Positions 36,581 through 44,799 are shown, counted from the first letter of the stretch. The stretch: 64,000 nucleotides of DNA from Flavobacterium sp. ov086 (GCF_900187965.1 NZ_FZNL01000004.1:1-64000), one strand, 5' to 3'. A program made the numbers and translations. The notes: generated from the sequence alone by a model not told the origin.

Positions 36581-36690
36581 AAGTTTCAAGTTTCAAGTTT
36601 CAGGTTGAAGTACATTGCGCAAGCTGAGTAACTTGAAACCTGAAACAAAAATAACTTGAAACAAAAGTCGTGAAACTTGAAACCTGAAAC
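36581..36690. repeat. TTTCAAG/CTTGAAA repeat cluster upstream of folP
   Basis: AAGTTTCAAG units (36581-36606, ending TTTCAGGTT) are followed by inverted copies AACTTGAAACCTGAAAC at 36630-36646, AACTTGAAAC at 36653-36662 and GAAACTTGAAACCTGAAAC at 36672-36690. A further ACCTGAAAC occurs at 38900. The cluster can fold into alternative hairpins in the folP leader. Confidence 0.65.
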
Positions 36691-36710
36691 AAATAAAAAT
36701 TTCAAACAAA

Positions 36711-37538
36711 ATGTTAATGAACTGCAAGGGACAACTGATAGACTTGTCGATTCCTAAAGTAATGGGGATTTTGAATGTGACGCCAAACTCTTTTTTTGAT
36801 GGAGGAAAGTATAAAAATGAAGCGGAAATTATTTCGCAAGTCGATAAAATGCTGTCTGAAGGTGCAACATTTATAGATATTGGTGCTTATTCCAGTAAGC
36901 CAAGTGCCGAATTTGTTACCGAACAAGAAGAGATCGAACGAATTGTTCCGGTTATCAAATTGATTTTAAAGCATTTTCCGGAAACGTTATTGTCAATTGA
37001 TACTTTTAGAGCCGCTGTTGCAAAAGCGAGTATAGAAAGTGGCGCAGCGATTATAAACGATATTGCAGCGGGAGAACTGGACGATAAAATGTTTGAGGTA
37101 ATTGCAAAATACAATGTTCCGTATATCATGATGCACATGCGTGGAAATCCGCAAACGATGCAAAGTTTGACACAATATGATGATATTGTAAAAGAAATGC
37201 TTTTTTATTTTTCTAAGAAAGTAAAACACGCAAGAAGTCTTGGAATCAACGATTTGATCTTAGATCCAGGTTTTGGATTTGCTAAAACAACGGATCAGAA
37301 TTATGAGGTTTTGCAAAAAATGGAACTTTTTAATTTGTTGGAATTGCCAGTTTTAGCCGGAGTTTCCAGAAAATCAATGATTTATAAAACACTTGGCAAT
37401 ACAGCGCAAGAAGCTTTAAACGGAACAACAGTTATTAATACAATTGCTTTGACAAAAAGGGCTAAAATTTTACGTGTGCATGATGTAAAAGAAGCTGTAG
37501 AATGTGTTACTTTGTTTGTGAAAATTGGTTTGAAATAG
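36711..37538 (+). CDS. folP: dihydropteroate synthase
   Basis: It joins 7,8-dihydropterin pyrophosphate and p-aminobenzoate in folate synthesis and is the sulfonamide target. The 275 residues show the pterin motif MGILNVTPNSFFDGG, DIGAYSSKPSA, the helix-entry LSIDTFRAAVAK and LDPGFGFAKT. The final strands include RVHDVKEA. ATG 36711 is used, with 36717 a close alternative. It is divergent from DUF1599. The diadenylate cyclase gene (cdaA), often next to folP in Bacteroidota, is not found downstream here. Confidence 0.97.
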   Translation: MLMNCKGQLIDLSIPKVMGILNVTPNSFFDGGKYKNEAEIISQVDKMLSEGATFIDIGAYSSKPSAEFVTEQEEIERIVPVIKLILKHFPETLLSIDTFRAAVAKASIESGAAIINDIAAGELDDKMFEVIAKYNVPYIMMHMRGNPQTMQSLTQYDDIVKEMLFYFSKKVKHARSLGINDLILDPGFGFAKTTDQNYEVLQKMELFNLLELPVLAGVSRKSMIYKTLGNTAQEALNGTTVINTIALTKRAKILRVHDVKEAVECVTLFVKIGLK

Positions 37539-37559
37539 ATAACTTGTCAGGTTTAAATT

Positions 37560-38216
37560 ATGGAAAAACCAAATATCATAAATAGTTTTAATGTCCTTCA
37601 AAATATCATAATAGAAGAAAATAATATATTGTTTTCTTTTTGTGATGTTCATAATTGGGAAAAAAACGAAGTAATAAATTATCAGCTCCAGTCCAGTGAT
37701 TTTTATGAAATCGTAGAAGTAAATTTTAATTTAGATCATGCAGATTTGCTTGAATTATATTGGAAAATTAGAAGATATATAGGTGAAGAACTTTTCATAG
37801 TAGAGAATGACGTTAAAATAAATTTCTACAAAGGTGAAATAAGTGAGTATGACGAAGAGTGGGGACTTTTTGATGATTTAGACGATGAAATTTTAATTCT
37901 GAATTATAAAAAGTATAACATTCAAAAATCTTTGCAAGATTGGAAGAATGATTATGAGAGTTTACAAAAAAGATATTACTCGTTATATAAAAAGAAAAGA
38001 ATACAAGTAGAAAATTTTAGAGAAAAAATAAAATTAGAATTAAAAGAAAAAATTGAAAAACGCTTGGAACAACAAATTATTTCAAATAAATATTATAAAA
38101 ATAACGATGTTTTGAGCCACGAAGAAGTGAATAAAATAATTGAGATAGCTTTGGATGATAATTATAATGGTCTAAAGAACGATTTGTTTACTGAGTTTTT
38201 ATTCGATGAATTATAA
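37560..38216 (+). CDS. hypothetical coiled-coil protein
   Basis: Unrecognised. The 218 residues are acidic at the N-terminal half (SEYDEEWGLFDDLDDEILIL) and basic and helical after about residue 120 (RYYSLYKKKRIQ, IKLELKEKIEKRLEQQ), with coiled-coil spacing. No signal peptide is present. It begins 21 bases after folP and is very AT-rich. It may be cotranscribed with folP and looks like a strain-level insertion. Confidence 0.55.
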   Translation: MEKPNIINSFNVLQNIIIEENNILFSFCDVHNWEKNEVINYQLQSSDFYEIVEVNFNLDHADLLELYWKIRRYIGEELFIVENDVKINFYKGEISEYDEEWGLFDDLDDEILILNYKKYNIQKSLQDWKNDYESLQKRYYSLYKKKRIQVENFREKIKLELKEKIEKRLEQQIISNKYYKNNDVLSHEEVNKIIEIALDDNYNGLKNDLFTEFLFDEL

Positions 38217-38266
38217 ATTTGATTAATTATTCAGATTTATTCAATAATTAAAATAAAAAGCAAAAC

Positions 38267-38899
38267 ATGAAATACTTCAGCCTAATATTCCTATTTCTTC
38301 TTTTTTCCTGCCAAGAAAAAAAAGACGTCCTACTTCCAAAAGCAAACATTTCTATAGTGAAAGATGTACAGGATCATTCACCAATTTATATCTTTTTTAA
38401 AACAGAAGGAAAAGATACAATCGCTGATGTAAACCGAAAAAATAGCATCATTTCAACCAATTGGATTTTTAATATCGACAAGCGTTTACCATTAAGATTG
38501 GTAATTCCGGAAGTAATGAAACTTCAGGAAAAAAAGCGAGTAGAAAAAGCCCATAAAAACGAAAAAGCTGAAAATTATTATTCTTACGCAGATTCGATCG
38601 GGAAGAATATGGCCTTTTTACCTTTCACGAAAGTGTATTATAAAACAGAAAAACCAACTCAAGGAACTTTTGTATTTTATTTTAGAAAAGGAAAAGAACA
38701 AGTTTTGATGGGAAATAAGGAAATAAAAATATCAGAAATATTAAAATATTTTTATAGTATAAAATTCGAAAGAGTACCAGATCTAGTGTTTTTATTTGAT
38801 AAGAACATGAGTTATGAAGAGTACATTCAAGATAAAATTTTACTGCAAAAATACGTTTCTCACAATCTTGATAAACTTCCTGTAGAATTCATTTACTAA
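38267..38899 (+). CDS. hypothetical lipoprotein
   Basis: The 210 residues start with a lipobox (LFLLFSC, Cys15) and continue with mixed text (DHSPIYIFFKTEGKDTIADV, FVFYFRKGKEQVLMGN). No family is recognised. It is convergent with rlmH and may be cotranscribed with the coiled-coil gene 50 bases upstream. Confidence 0.6.
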   Translation: MKYFSLIFLFLLFSCQEKKDVLLPKANISIVKDVQDHSPIYIFFKTEGKDTIADVNRKNSIISTNWIFNIDKRLPLRLVIPEVMKLQEKKRVEKAHKNEKAENYYSYADSIGKNMAFLPFTKVYYKTEKPTQGTFVFYFRKGKEQVLMGNKEIKISEILKYFYSIKFERVPDLVFLFDKNMSYEEYIQDKILLQKYVSHNLDKLPVEFIY

Positions 38900-38917
38900 A
38901 ACCTGAAACAAACCTTT

Positions 38918-39391
38918 TTATTGATGATGATAAGGTTCATTTCTTAAAATCGTAAATCCGCGATACAATTGTTCGATAAAAAACAAACGAACCATTTGAT
39001 GCGAAAATGTCATTAGCGAAAGTGAAATCTTTCCTTGTGCTTTACTGTAAACAGTGTCAGAGAACCCATAAGGACCGCCAATTACAAAAACCAGTGTTTT
39101 GATTCCGGAGTTCATTTTCTTTTGTAATTCTTCAGAAAAACCAACGCTGGAAAAGTTTTTCCCGTTTTCATCCAATAAAATCAATTGATCGGTTGGCGAA
39201 AGTTTTGACAAAATCAATTCACCTTCTTTTTCCTTTTGCTGACTTTCAGATAAATTCTTGACGTTTTTGATATCCGGAATAATTTCCAAATCAAATTTGA
39301 TATAAAACGACAAACGTTTGGTATAATCGTCAATTAAAGTCTGCAACGATTTATTATCGGTTTTGCCAATGGCGATAAGTTTGATGTTCAT
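38918..39391 (-). CDS. rlmH: 23S rRNA pseudouridine-1915 N3-methyltransferase
   Basis: It methylates pseudouridine 1915 of 23S rRNA on assembled ribosomes. The 157-residue SPOUT fold shows LILLDENGKNFSS, the AdoMet knot FVIGGPYGFSD and KISLSLMTFSHQMVR. The classic C-terminus YRGFTILRNEPYHHQ ends it. ATG 39391 (MNIKLIAIGK) is the family start. The longer frame to 39430 is discarded. It lies in the usual Bacteroidota single-gene setting. Confidence 0.97.
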   Translation of the reverse strand: MNIKLIAIGKTDNKSLQTLIDDYTKRLSFYIKFDLEIIPDIKNVKNLSESQQKEKEGELILSKLSPTDQLILLDENGKNFSSVGFSEELQKKMNSGIKTLVFVIGGPYGFSDTVYSKAQGKISLSLMTFSHQMVRLFFIEQLYRGFTILRNEPYHHQ

Positions 39392-39477
39392 TTTGGTGTT
39401 TTTTTTGCCACGAATTACACGAATGAGCACGAATTAAAAAATCTGCGTTTCTCCGTTTAATCCGCTAAATCTGTGGG

Positions 39478-39780
39478 CTATTTTCTATTCTCAAAAACGG
39501 TTTCGAAATGCTCTACAACAGGAAACGGTTCATAGTAATGATGTAAAATCTTTTTCCATTCCAGATAAGCTTCAGAAGTTCTAAAACCTACGGTATGATC
39601 TTCAAGCGTGTTCCAATCTACTAATAAAAGATATTTGTTCTCAACCTCAAGACATTTCTCTAAACGATGTCCTAAATAACCATCAATTGATGAAATATAT
39701 TGACTTGCTTTTGCAAAATCATTTTCAAACTGAATTGCAAAATCAGGTTTTACGTAAAGAAAAGCAGCTTCTAGAATCAT
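39478..39780 (-). CDS. antibiotic biosynthesis monooxygenase (ABM)-fold protein
   Basis: The 100-residue single ABM-type alpha/beta barrel has FAKASQYISSIDGYLGHRLEKC and NKYLLLVDWNTLEDHTVGFR. The C-terminus is HYYEPFPVVEHFE. The family includes cofactor-free oxygenases and haem-degrading enzymes. The HYYEPFP/HFE ending fits quinol-monooxygenase-like members, but the substrate is not known. Confidence 0.82.
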   Translation of the reverse strand: MILEAAFLYVKPDFAIQFENDFAKASQYISSIDGYLGHRLEKCLEVENKYLLLVDWNTLEDHTVGFRTSEAYLEWKKILHHYYEPFPVVEHFETVFENRK

Positions 39781-39797
39781 ATGATTTTTTATTTTTT

Positions 39798-39888
39798 TTT
39801 CACGCAGATTAGGCAGATTTAATTTTTGATATTTACAATAAATAAATCTGCGTTTATCAGCTTTAATCTGTTTAAAATCTGCGTGAAA
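39798..39888. repeat. inverted repeat TTTCACGCAGATT ... AATCTGCGTGAAA
   Basis: The 13-base arms at 39798-39810 and 39876-39888 are perfect complements across 65 bases that contain two more AATCTG-like words. It fills the gap before the adenosine deaminase gene and belongs to a family of similar words in other gaps. Confidence 0.65.
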
Positions 39889-39908
39889 CTCGCACCTAGA
39901 TTATAAAT

Positions 39909-41324
39909 TTAGTTCTTGGAAAATTTATCTTCAAAAGTTTTGAATCTTGCGTCTAAATCTTTCAATAATTGTTTTTTAACTGTTGCATCCTGAATAAAAC
40001 TATAATTGATACTATTGTAAACATATTGCTTTATAATCGCGTACGAAACATCAGGATATCTTTTGGCAAGCAAAACATATTGCTCTGTCATGTTTGTTCT
40101 TAAAATTCCGGCATCGTCTGTACTAATCACGATTGGGACATTAAATTCTTTATAAAGCGTAAACGGATGTCTGTTTTCTTTTACTTTCAGAATGAATTCG
40201 TTACTCGTTAAGTTGATCTCAATTGGAATGTTATTTTTTGCCATATAACGCAATAAATCGTATGAATTGGCTTCATACGCAATATCAACTCCGTGACCAA
40301 TTCTGTTAGCGCCGGCGACATGAATTGCATCGTTAATATGCCATGTTAAATCTTCTGGCTGAACCAATCCTAAAGTTAATTCTCCCGCATGAAGCGTGTA
40401 TTTTACGTCAGGATATTTAGAATGACAGTATTTAAACATTAGCATGTGAAGCCAATAATCTTTCATCGAATTTTCGCCGTGTTCCGGAGAAACAATGTTC
40501 ACACCAGCAACCAATTTGCTATCGTTTGCCGAGATAAAAGCAATCGTCAGGTTTTTGAATAAATCAACCGGATCCATAAAGCGAAGCACAAAATTTTGAT
40601 AACGCATTGTGAATTTGTCATCGTCAATTTTTAAGTCTTTGTGCAGTTTTGCAATGAAATTAGTATTGAAATCTACAGCATATTTTTTAGCATCTTTTTG
40701 CTGAATTGATTTATACAATTCATCTAAAAGTTTTAGGACCGCTTTTTCGTCTTTTTGAGCTGCGGCCTGACGTAATTTCGAATTAAAATCGGTTAAATCA
40801 GAAACGTTCATATCACACGGAATCGTTGATAATTGAGTTTCGATATAACTTACGTTTTCAGCTATCGCACGTTTTTTTAGTTCCAGCATTCCTTCAGCAA
40901 AATGCCCCTGGATAGTAGGCTCGAATTTTTGAAAAGAGTCAAAAAATAAATCATCAGAAGGAACAGAGCCATTATAATCTTTAGCAGACCAGGTTTGCAT
41001 GACTTGCTGTTCGTAAAAAGCTAGTTTGCCTTCGTTTTTAAGAGAAGAGAAAGTTTGCCAATTGCCTTTTGAAGGTTTGGTTTTAGAAACTTCCATAGTT
41101 TCCAGATTCAAATAAAAATCCTCAGCAATCGCTCTTTCTAAAAGAGATTCTGCATAAACTGATCCTGAAAAATGATGGTGTAAATCGCCGCCTTTTGGCA
41201 TTTGTTGAAAGAAAGCTGTTAAGAGAGCTTCGTTATTTCTGTTTTTATTTAAATAATTTTCAGCCGTTTGAGAAAAGCCGATTTGTGCTATGAAAATACA
41301 GAAAAGTGTAATTATCCTCGTCAT
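39909..41324 (-). CDS. secreted adenosine deaminase-family protein
   Basis: This metal-dependent amidohydrolase has 471 residues and a signal peptide (IITLFCIFIAQIGFSQ), so it acts in the periplasm. Metal and catalytic motifs are GDLHHHFSGS, LHAGELT, NRIGHGVDI and VISTDDAGI, matching the adenosine deaminase order His-x-His, HAGE, GHG and TDD. The long insert before HAGE is typical of the extracellular ADGF-like group. It probably deaminates environmental adenosine or deoxyadenosine to feed purine salvage. A -7 box lies 21 bases upstream. Confidence 0.9.
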   Translation of the reverse strand: MTRIITLFCIFIAQIGFSQTAENYLNKNRNNEALLTAFFQQMPKGGDLHHHFSGSVYAESLLERAIAEDFYLNLETMEVSKTKPSKGNWQTFSSLKNEGKLAFYEQQVMQTWSAKDYNGSVPSDDLFFDSFQKFEPTIQGHFAEGMLELKKRAIAENVSYIETQLSTIPCDMNVSDLTDFNSKLRQAAAQKDEKAVLKLLDELYKSIQQKDAKKYAVDFNTNFIAKLHKDLKIDDDKFTMRYQNFVLRFMDPVDLFKNLTIAFISANDSKLVAGVNIVSPEHGENSMKDYWLHMLMFKYCHSKYPDVKYTLHAGELTLGLVQPEDLTWHINDAIHVAGANRIGHGVDIAYEANSYDLLRYMAKNNIPIEINLTSNEFILKVKENRHPFTLYKEFNVPIVISTDDAGILRTNMTEQYVLLAKRYPDVSYAIIKQYVYNSINYSFIQDATVKKQLLKDLDARFKTFEDKFSKN

Positions 41325-41345
41325 ACTCTAAGTTTAAATTACATG

Positions 41346-41353
41346 CAAATGTA
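41346..41353 (-). promoter_or_regulatory. -7 box of the adenosine deaminase gene
   Basis: The minus strand reads TACATTTG, matching TAnnTTTG, 21 bases before the ATG at 41324. Confidence 0.45.
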
Positions 41354-41453
41354 ATGGTTTTTGAGGAGATTTGAAAATTTTGTTTAAAGAGGCAAAGGCT
41401 CAAAGCAGCAAAGGAACAAAGGTTCGAGTAAAGTTCACTTAGCTTTGCGTCAT

Positions 41454-41558
41454 TTTTGTCATCTCGACGAAGGAGAGATCACACTAGAAATTCCACAATC
41501 AAAATCGCCAATCTTTGTAGAGCTGAGAGTGTGATCTCTTCTTCGTCGAGATGACAAA
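41454..41558. repeat. palindromic repeat element, full copy
   Basis: TTTTGTCATCTCGACGAAGG (41454-41473) and the complement of the stretch ending ATGACAAA (41528-41558) form about 31-base arms with one mismatch. The arms enclose about 42 bases that end ATCTTTGTAGAGCT. A diverged copy lies at 43436-43502. Short words shared by 41390-41425 and 41635-41675 (AACAAAGGTTC and GAACCTTTGTG) form a second inverted layer. Confidence 0.75.
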
Positions 41559-41584
41559 CAAAAAACCGACAATTGTCTATAAAC

Positions 41585-41613
41585 AAAAAAGAGACGCACT
41601 GCGGTGCGTCTCT
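41585..41613 (-). terminator. terminator after the GNAT gene
   Basis: GAGACGCAC-TGCG-GTGCGTCTC (41591-41612) is a perfect nine-bp stem. On the minus strand it is followed by TTTTTT. It ends the pirin-OsmC-GNAT transcript. Confidence 0.85.
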
Positions 41614-41667
41614 ACTTTGATATGAAGATGAAACCTCTGAACCTTTGTGTCTTTGCAACTTTGAACC

Positions 41668-41952
41668 TTAAGAAAAAAGCACATCATGAATATCCTCAGT
41701 TTTATCAAAAACACTCTTCGCAAAAGGACAAAGTGGGATAATTTTCAGGTTGTTAGTTCTGGCATATTCTACGGCAGCCATAACCAGTTTTTTACCAACA
41801 CCTTTTCCGTTAAAACCTTCACTAACTTCAGTATGATCTATGATAAATTTTGAATCTCCAGCCCATGTATAGGTCATTTTTCCGGCTTCTTTTCCGTCTT
41901 CTATAGCTTCAAAATAGCCTCTTCTTGTATCGTTTATTTGATTTATTTCCAT
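41668..41952 (-). CDS. small GNAT-family N-acetyltransferase (YjdJ/PF14542 type)
   Basis: This short acetyltransferase has 94 residues with the compact GNAT core KFIIDHTEVSEGFNGKGVGK, LVMAAVEYARTNN and IIPLCPFAKSVF, typical of the YjdJ group. It lies six bases after the OsmC gene, forming a pirin-OsmC-GNAT operon. The acetyl acceptor is unknown. Confidence 0.9.
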   Translation of the reverse strand: MEINQINDTRRGYFEAIEDGKEAGKMTYTWAGDSKFIIDHTEVSEGFNGKGVGKKLVMAAVEYARTNNLKIIPLCPFAKSVFDKTEDIHDVLFS

Positions 41953-41958
41953 GATGGG

Positions 41959-42354
41959 TTATATTAATGTGGTTTTAATTTCGATTGAATGCGTAAGTGT
42001 TTTATGAATTGGACAGCTATTTGCAATCGTTTCCAATCTTTGTCTTTGTGTTTCGTCGACTTCGCCAATTACTTCGATTTTTCGGGTAAATACGGCTACA
42101 TTTCGTTCCGAATCTCTTTCAAAATCAATTTTGACATTTATTTCAGAAACTTCCCATTGTTTGCGATTGATGTACATTCGCAAAGTAATTACGGTACAGG
42201 AAGCCAATGATGCCGCCAAAAGCTCTGTTGGATTTAATCCTAAATTCTTGCCTCCAATTTCCTGAGGTTCATCAGAAATTAAAATATTTCCGCTGGCAGA
42301 TGTTATTTCTGTTCGATACAAGCGTGTATCAATTTGTGCTGATATAGTATTCAT
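41959..42354 (-). CDS. OsmC-family peroxiredoxin-like protein
   Basis: The 131 residues match the OsmC/Ohr fold, with NPTELLAASLASCTVITLRMY holding the first redox Cys and IANSCPIHKTL the second. The family reduces organic peroxides. It lies three bases downstream of pirin and upstream of the GNAT gene, in an oxidative-stress-like operon. Confidence 0.93.
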   Translation of the reverse strand: MNTISAQIDTRLYRTEITSASGNILISDEPQEIGGKNLGLNPTELLAASLASCTVITLRMYINRKQWEVSEINVKIDFERDSERNVAVFTRKIEVIGEVDETQRQRLETIANSCPIHKTLTHSIEIKTTLI

Positions 42355-42357
42355 AAT

Positions 42358-43239
42358 TTATTTGATTCGGGGTTCTGGTAAAGGCACAAATTCAGTTTCA
42401 CCCGGAACTTTCGGGAAAGTTTGTTCTGTCCAGTCTTTTTTTGCTTTTTCGATGAGGTTTTTGTCCGAAGAAACGAAGTTCCAAAAGATAAAATGTTCTT
42501 CAGGAAAAGGAGTTCCTCCAAAAATATAAACCGTACTGTTTTCTGCTAATTCAAACTCACATAAAGTGCTGTCGGTGGTAATTAAAATTTGTTTTGGATC
42601 ATAAACGTGTTCGCCACTTTTAATGCTTCCTTCTAAAATATATAAACCGCTTTCGCCAAATAAATCTTTCCCTATATTGATTTTTTTGGCTTCGGTACTC
42701 TTGATTTCAATAAAATATAATGGACTGTAAACAGGAACTGGTGATTTTTTACCAAATGCTTCTCCTGCAATTAATTTATAAGAAACCCCGTCTTCTTCCC
42801 AACTCGGAATATCACTGGCTTCAACATGAGCAAAATTCGGATCCATTTGTTCCAGTTCTTTTGGTAACGCGACCCAAATTTGCAAACCATGAAGCATTTT
42901 ATCAGAATGTCTTAAATACTCCGGCGTTCTTTCAGAATGTACAATTCCTTTTCCAGAGGTCATCCAGTTTACGGCGCCTGGTTTTATTTCTAACTCGGTT
43001 CCTAAACTATCGCGGTGCATGATACTTCCTTCAAACAAAAAAGTAAGCGTCGAAAGTCCAATGTGCGGATGCGGAGGAACGTCCATATTTTCATGATCAC
43101 TTAGATGTGCCGGTCCCATGTGATCGATAAATACAAATGGTCCAACGGCTCTTTTTTCACGGAAAGGCAATAATCTGCCTACCATAAAGTTGCCAATATT
43201 GGCAGCGCGTTCTTCGATAATTAAACTGATATTTGACAT
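42358..43239 (-). CDS. pirin-family bicupin
   Basis: This cupin protein of 293 residues has the pirin signature VGPFVFIDHMGPA, MDVPPHPHIGLSTLTFLFEG and MTSGKGIVHSER. The His and Glu residues there bind a metal, and some pirins are quercetin dioxygenases. ATG 43239 (MSNISLIIEE) is preferred because the longer frame crosses the -7 box at 43261. It is the first gene of the operon. Confidence 0.93.
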   Translation of the reverse strand: MSNISLIIEERAANIGNFMVGRLLPFREKRAVGPFVFIDHMGPAHLSDHENMDVPPHPHIGLSTLTFLFEGSIMHRDSLGTELEIKPGAVNWMTSGKGIVHSERTPEYLRHSDKMLHGLQIWVALPKELEQMDPNFAHVEASDIPSWEEDGVSYKLIAGEAFGKKSPVPVYSPLYFIEIKSTEAKKINIGKDLFGESGLYILEGSIKSGEHVYDPKQILITTDSTLCEFELAENSTVYIFGGTPFPEEHFIFWNFVSSDKNLIEKAKKDWTEQTFPKVPGETEFVPLPEPRIK

Positions 43240-43260
43240 GTTCTTCGTTTTAGTTGAAAG

Positions 43261-43268
43261 CAAAATTA
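43261..43268 (-). promoter_or_regulatory. -7 box of the pirin operon
   Basis: TAATTTTG on the minus strand matches TAnnTTTG, 21 bases before the pirin ATG. Confidence 0.45.
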
Positions 43269-43435
43269 CAGTTGTAGTCACAATCTGTAACTTAATTTAG
43301 ATTAAGAAAACTTATTTTTTGTATTTATAAAAGTAAGAAATAGAATTAAAAGGATTTCATTAGCGTTAAAAATATAACACGAATTTCATAGATTTACACA
43401 AATGAATTGGTAAAAAAACGGTGTGTATTATGTCC

Positions 43436-43502
43436 TTTTTGTCATTTCGAGGGAGGAGAAATCACACGCGTAACTCTACAAAGATTGACGATTTTGATTG
43501 CG
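43436..43502. repeat. diverged, partial copy of the 41454 element
   Basis: GTCATTTCGAGGGAGGAGAA, ATCACAC, CTCTACAAAGATTG and CGATTTTGATTG follow in the same order as the reverse complement of 41495-41557. The other arm is missing. It lies in the 430-base gene-free gap behind the DNA alkylation repair gene. Confidence 0.65.
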
Positions 43503-43508
43503 AATGAT

Positions 43509-43605
43509 GGATTAAAATCCATCCCTGCAATATACTTTGTTCCTTTGGAACTCATCTGAAAAATTCCAGAGGAATTATTTATATTGTAGCAACGGATTTT
43601 AATCC
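43509..43605. repeat. 97-bp imperfect palindrome element
   Basis: GGATTAAAATCC (43509-43520) and GGATTTTAATCC (43594-43605) are the tips of arms that continue as CCTGCAATATA and TATATTGTAGC. The inner words TTCCTTTGGAA and TTCCAGAGGAA also pair. It directly follows the partial element, and CACGAATT-like words follow up to 43665. Confidence 0.7.
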
Positions 43606-43670
43606 GTTGAAACGAACAAAAATAAAAAAAAATAATTCGTGTTAATTCGTGAAATTCGTGTTGATTATTT

Positions 43671-44771
43671 TTATTCAATCAATTCAAATTCCAAAGCCTC
43701 ACTTTCAGTTCCATTAATAATAATAGACAATTGATGCAATCCGGTATGAAAAACTCGGGTTGTAATGATTTTAAAAGATTGGTTTCTTTCGACCTTGGTT
43801 AACTGATTTGGCTGGTAGATTTTCTCACTGATTTTAAAGACCTTTTTTGCCAAATGTCCTTTTGATTTTTTGTAATGAATTGCATATTCTAAACGAACAG
43901 TTTTAGCTTTATCATTTTTATTATTTAAGTGAAATTGAAACTGCAAATAATCCCCAATTTTTACGATTGGTGTTTTGATTTCGAAAGAAGAAAGTTCAAT
44001 ATTAGTGCTTTCTAAACCATAATGGCTTAGAATTTCAGGATGTCCTTGTTTTAGTAAAGTGCGACAGCCGTGTTTGATAATTGCGTCAGTTTCTTTGCTG
44101 ATTCCGCGCCATTTTGCAGCGATTTCTAAGACTATTTTGGGATTATCTTTAACAATATCATTTAGGTTATTGGCAACACTTCGGCGTACGTATTCTGATG
44201 GATCGTTTTTTAGGTTTTCTAAAATCGGTAAAATAGAAGTTGGATCTTTCTTTAGGTACGGAATCGCCATTGCCCACGGTAATCTCGGGCGGCTTCCTTC
44301 GCTGGCTAATCGTCGAACATGATGATTTTCATGCAACGACCATTTTGTCATTTCTTCGATCATTTTTTCTTTATATTTTAAAATGAAAGGACGAACGGCA
44401 AATTCGCAGCTAATAAATTGTGTGATCGAAACAAAGGCTTTCGCCGAAGTTTTAAAATCCTCCAAACCATATATTTCGATATAATCGGCAAAGAAAATAA
44501 AGGCCAGATTTCCATCGATAAACTTATTTTTCTTAAGATTTTCAATGATTTTATCGATTAATGAAACAGCTTCGGGAAAATTTTGAGGCATAAATTGATG
44601 TAAAACTACTGTAGTATGTTTCATGCGATCTTTCCATTCTTTTTTGGCAAAATCTCCCGCATAAATGGCATTTATAAATTTTTGTTTGTCGAATGTTGGA
44701 TGCACTTCGGCAACAGCCTGACCAAAATTTTCGAAAAAAGTAACGGAGTAAATATCTTTAATTAATCCCAT
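43671..44771 (-). CDS. DNA alkylation repair protein (AlkD-like HEAT-repeat)
   Basis: The 366 residues contain an AlkD/AlkC-type HEAT-repeat superhelix, seen in EMTKWSLHENHHVRRLASEG, RPRLPWAMAIPYLKKDPTSI and EYVRRSVANNLNDIVKDNP. The C-terminal 100 residues (VKIGDYLQFQFHLNNKNDKA, VFHTGLHQLSIIING) form an extra beta-domain found in this subgroup. It probably removes alkylated bases or flips them out. A -7 box precedes it by 21 bases. Confidence 0.85.
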   Translation of the reverse strand: MGLIKDIYSVTFFENFGQAVAEVHPTFDKQKFINAIYAGDFAKKEWKDRMKHTTVVLHQFMPQNFPEAVSLIDKIIENLKKNKFIDGNLAFIFFADYIEIYGLEDFKTSAKAFVSITQFISCEFAVRPFILKYKEKMIEEMTKWSLHENHHVRRLASEGSRPRLPWAMAIPYLKKDPTSILPILENLKNDPSEYVRRSVANNLNDIVKDNPKIVLEIAAKWRGISKETDAIIKHGCRTLLKQGHPEILSHYGLESTNIELSSFEIKTPIVKIGDYLQFQFHLNNKNDKAKTVRLEYAIHYKKSKGHLAKKVFKISEKIYQPNQLTKVERNQSFKIITTRVFHTGLHQLSIIINGTESEALEFELIE

Positions 44772-44791
44772 GATTTTGTTTGAATGAACCT

Positions 44792-44799
44792 CAAAGATA
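44792..44799 (-). promoter_or_regulatory. -7 box of the alkylation repair gene
   Basis: TATCTTTG on the minus strand matches TAnnTTTG, 21 bases before the ATG at 44771. The rest of the 327-base divergent gap before nadC is AT-rich. TACTTTAG at 45072-45079, one mismatch from a -7 box, may serve nadC. Confidence 0.4.

Noticed and set aside
41454..43605. Inverted repeats considered as a CRISPR array
   Set aside because: Copies are few, differ in orientation and length, and lack regular spacers or neighbouring cas genes.
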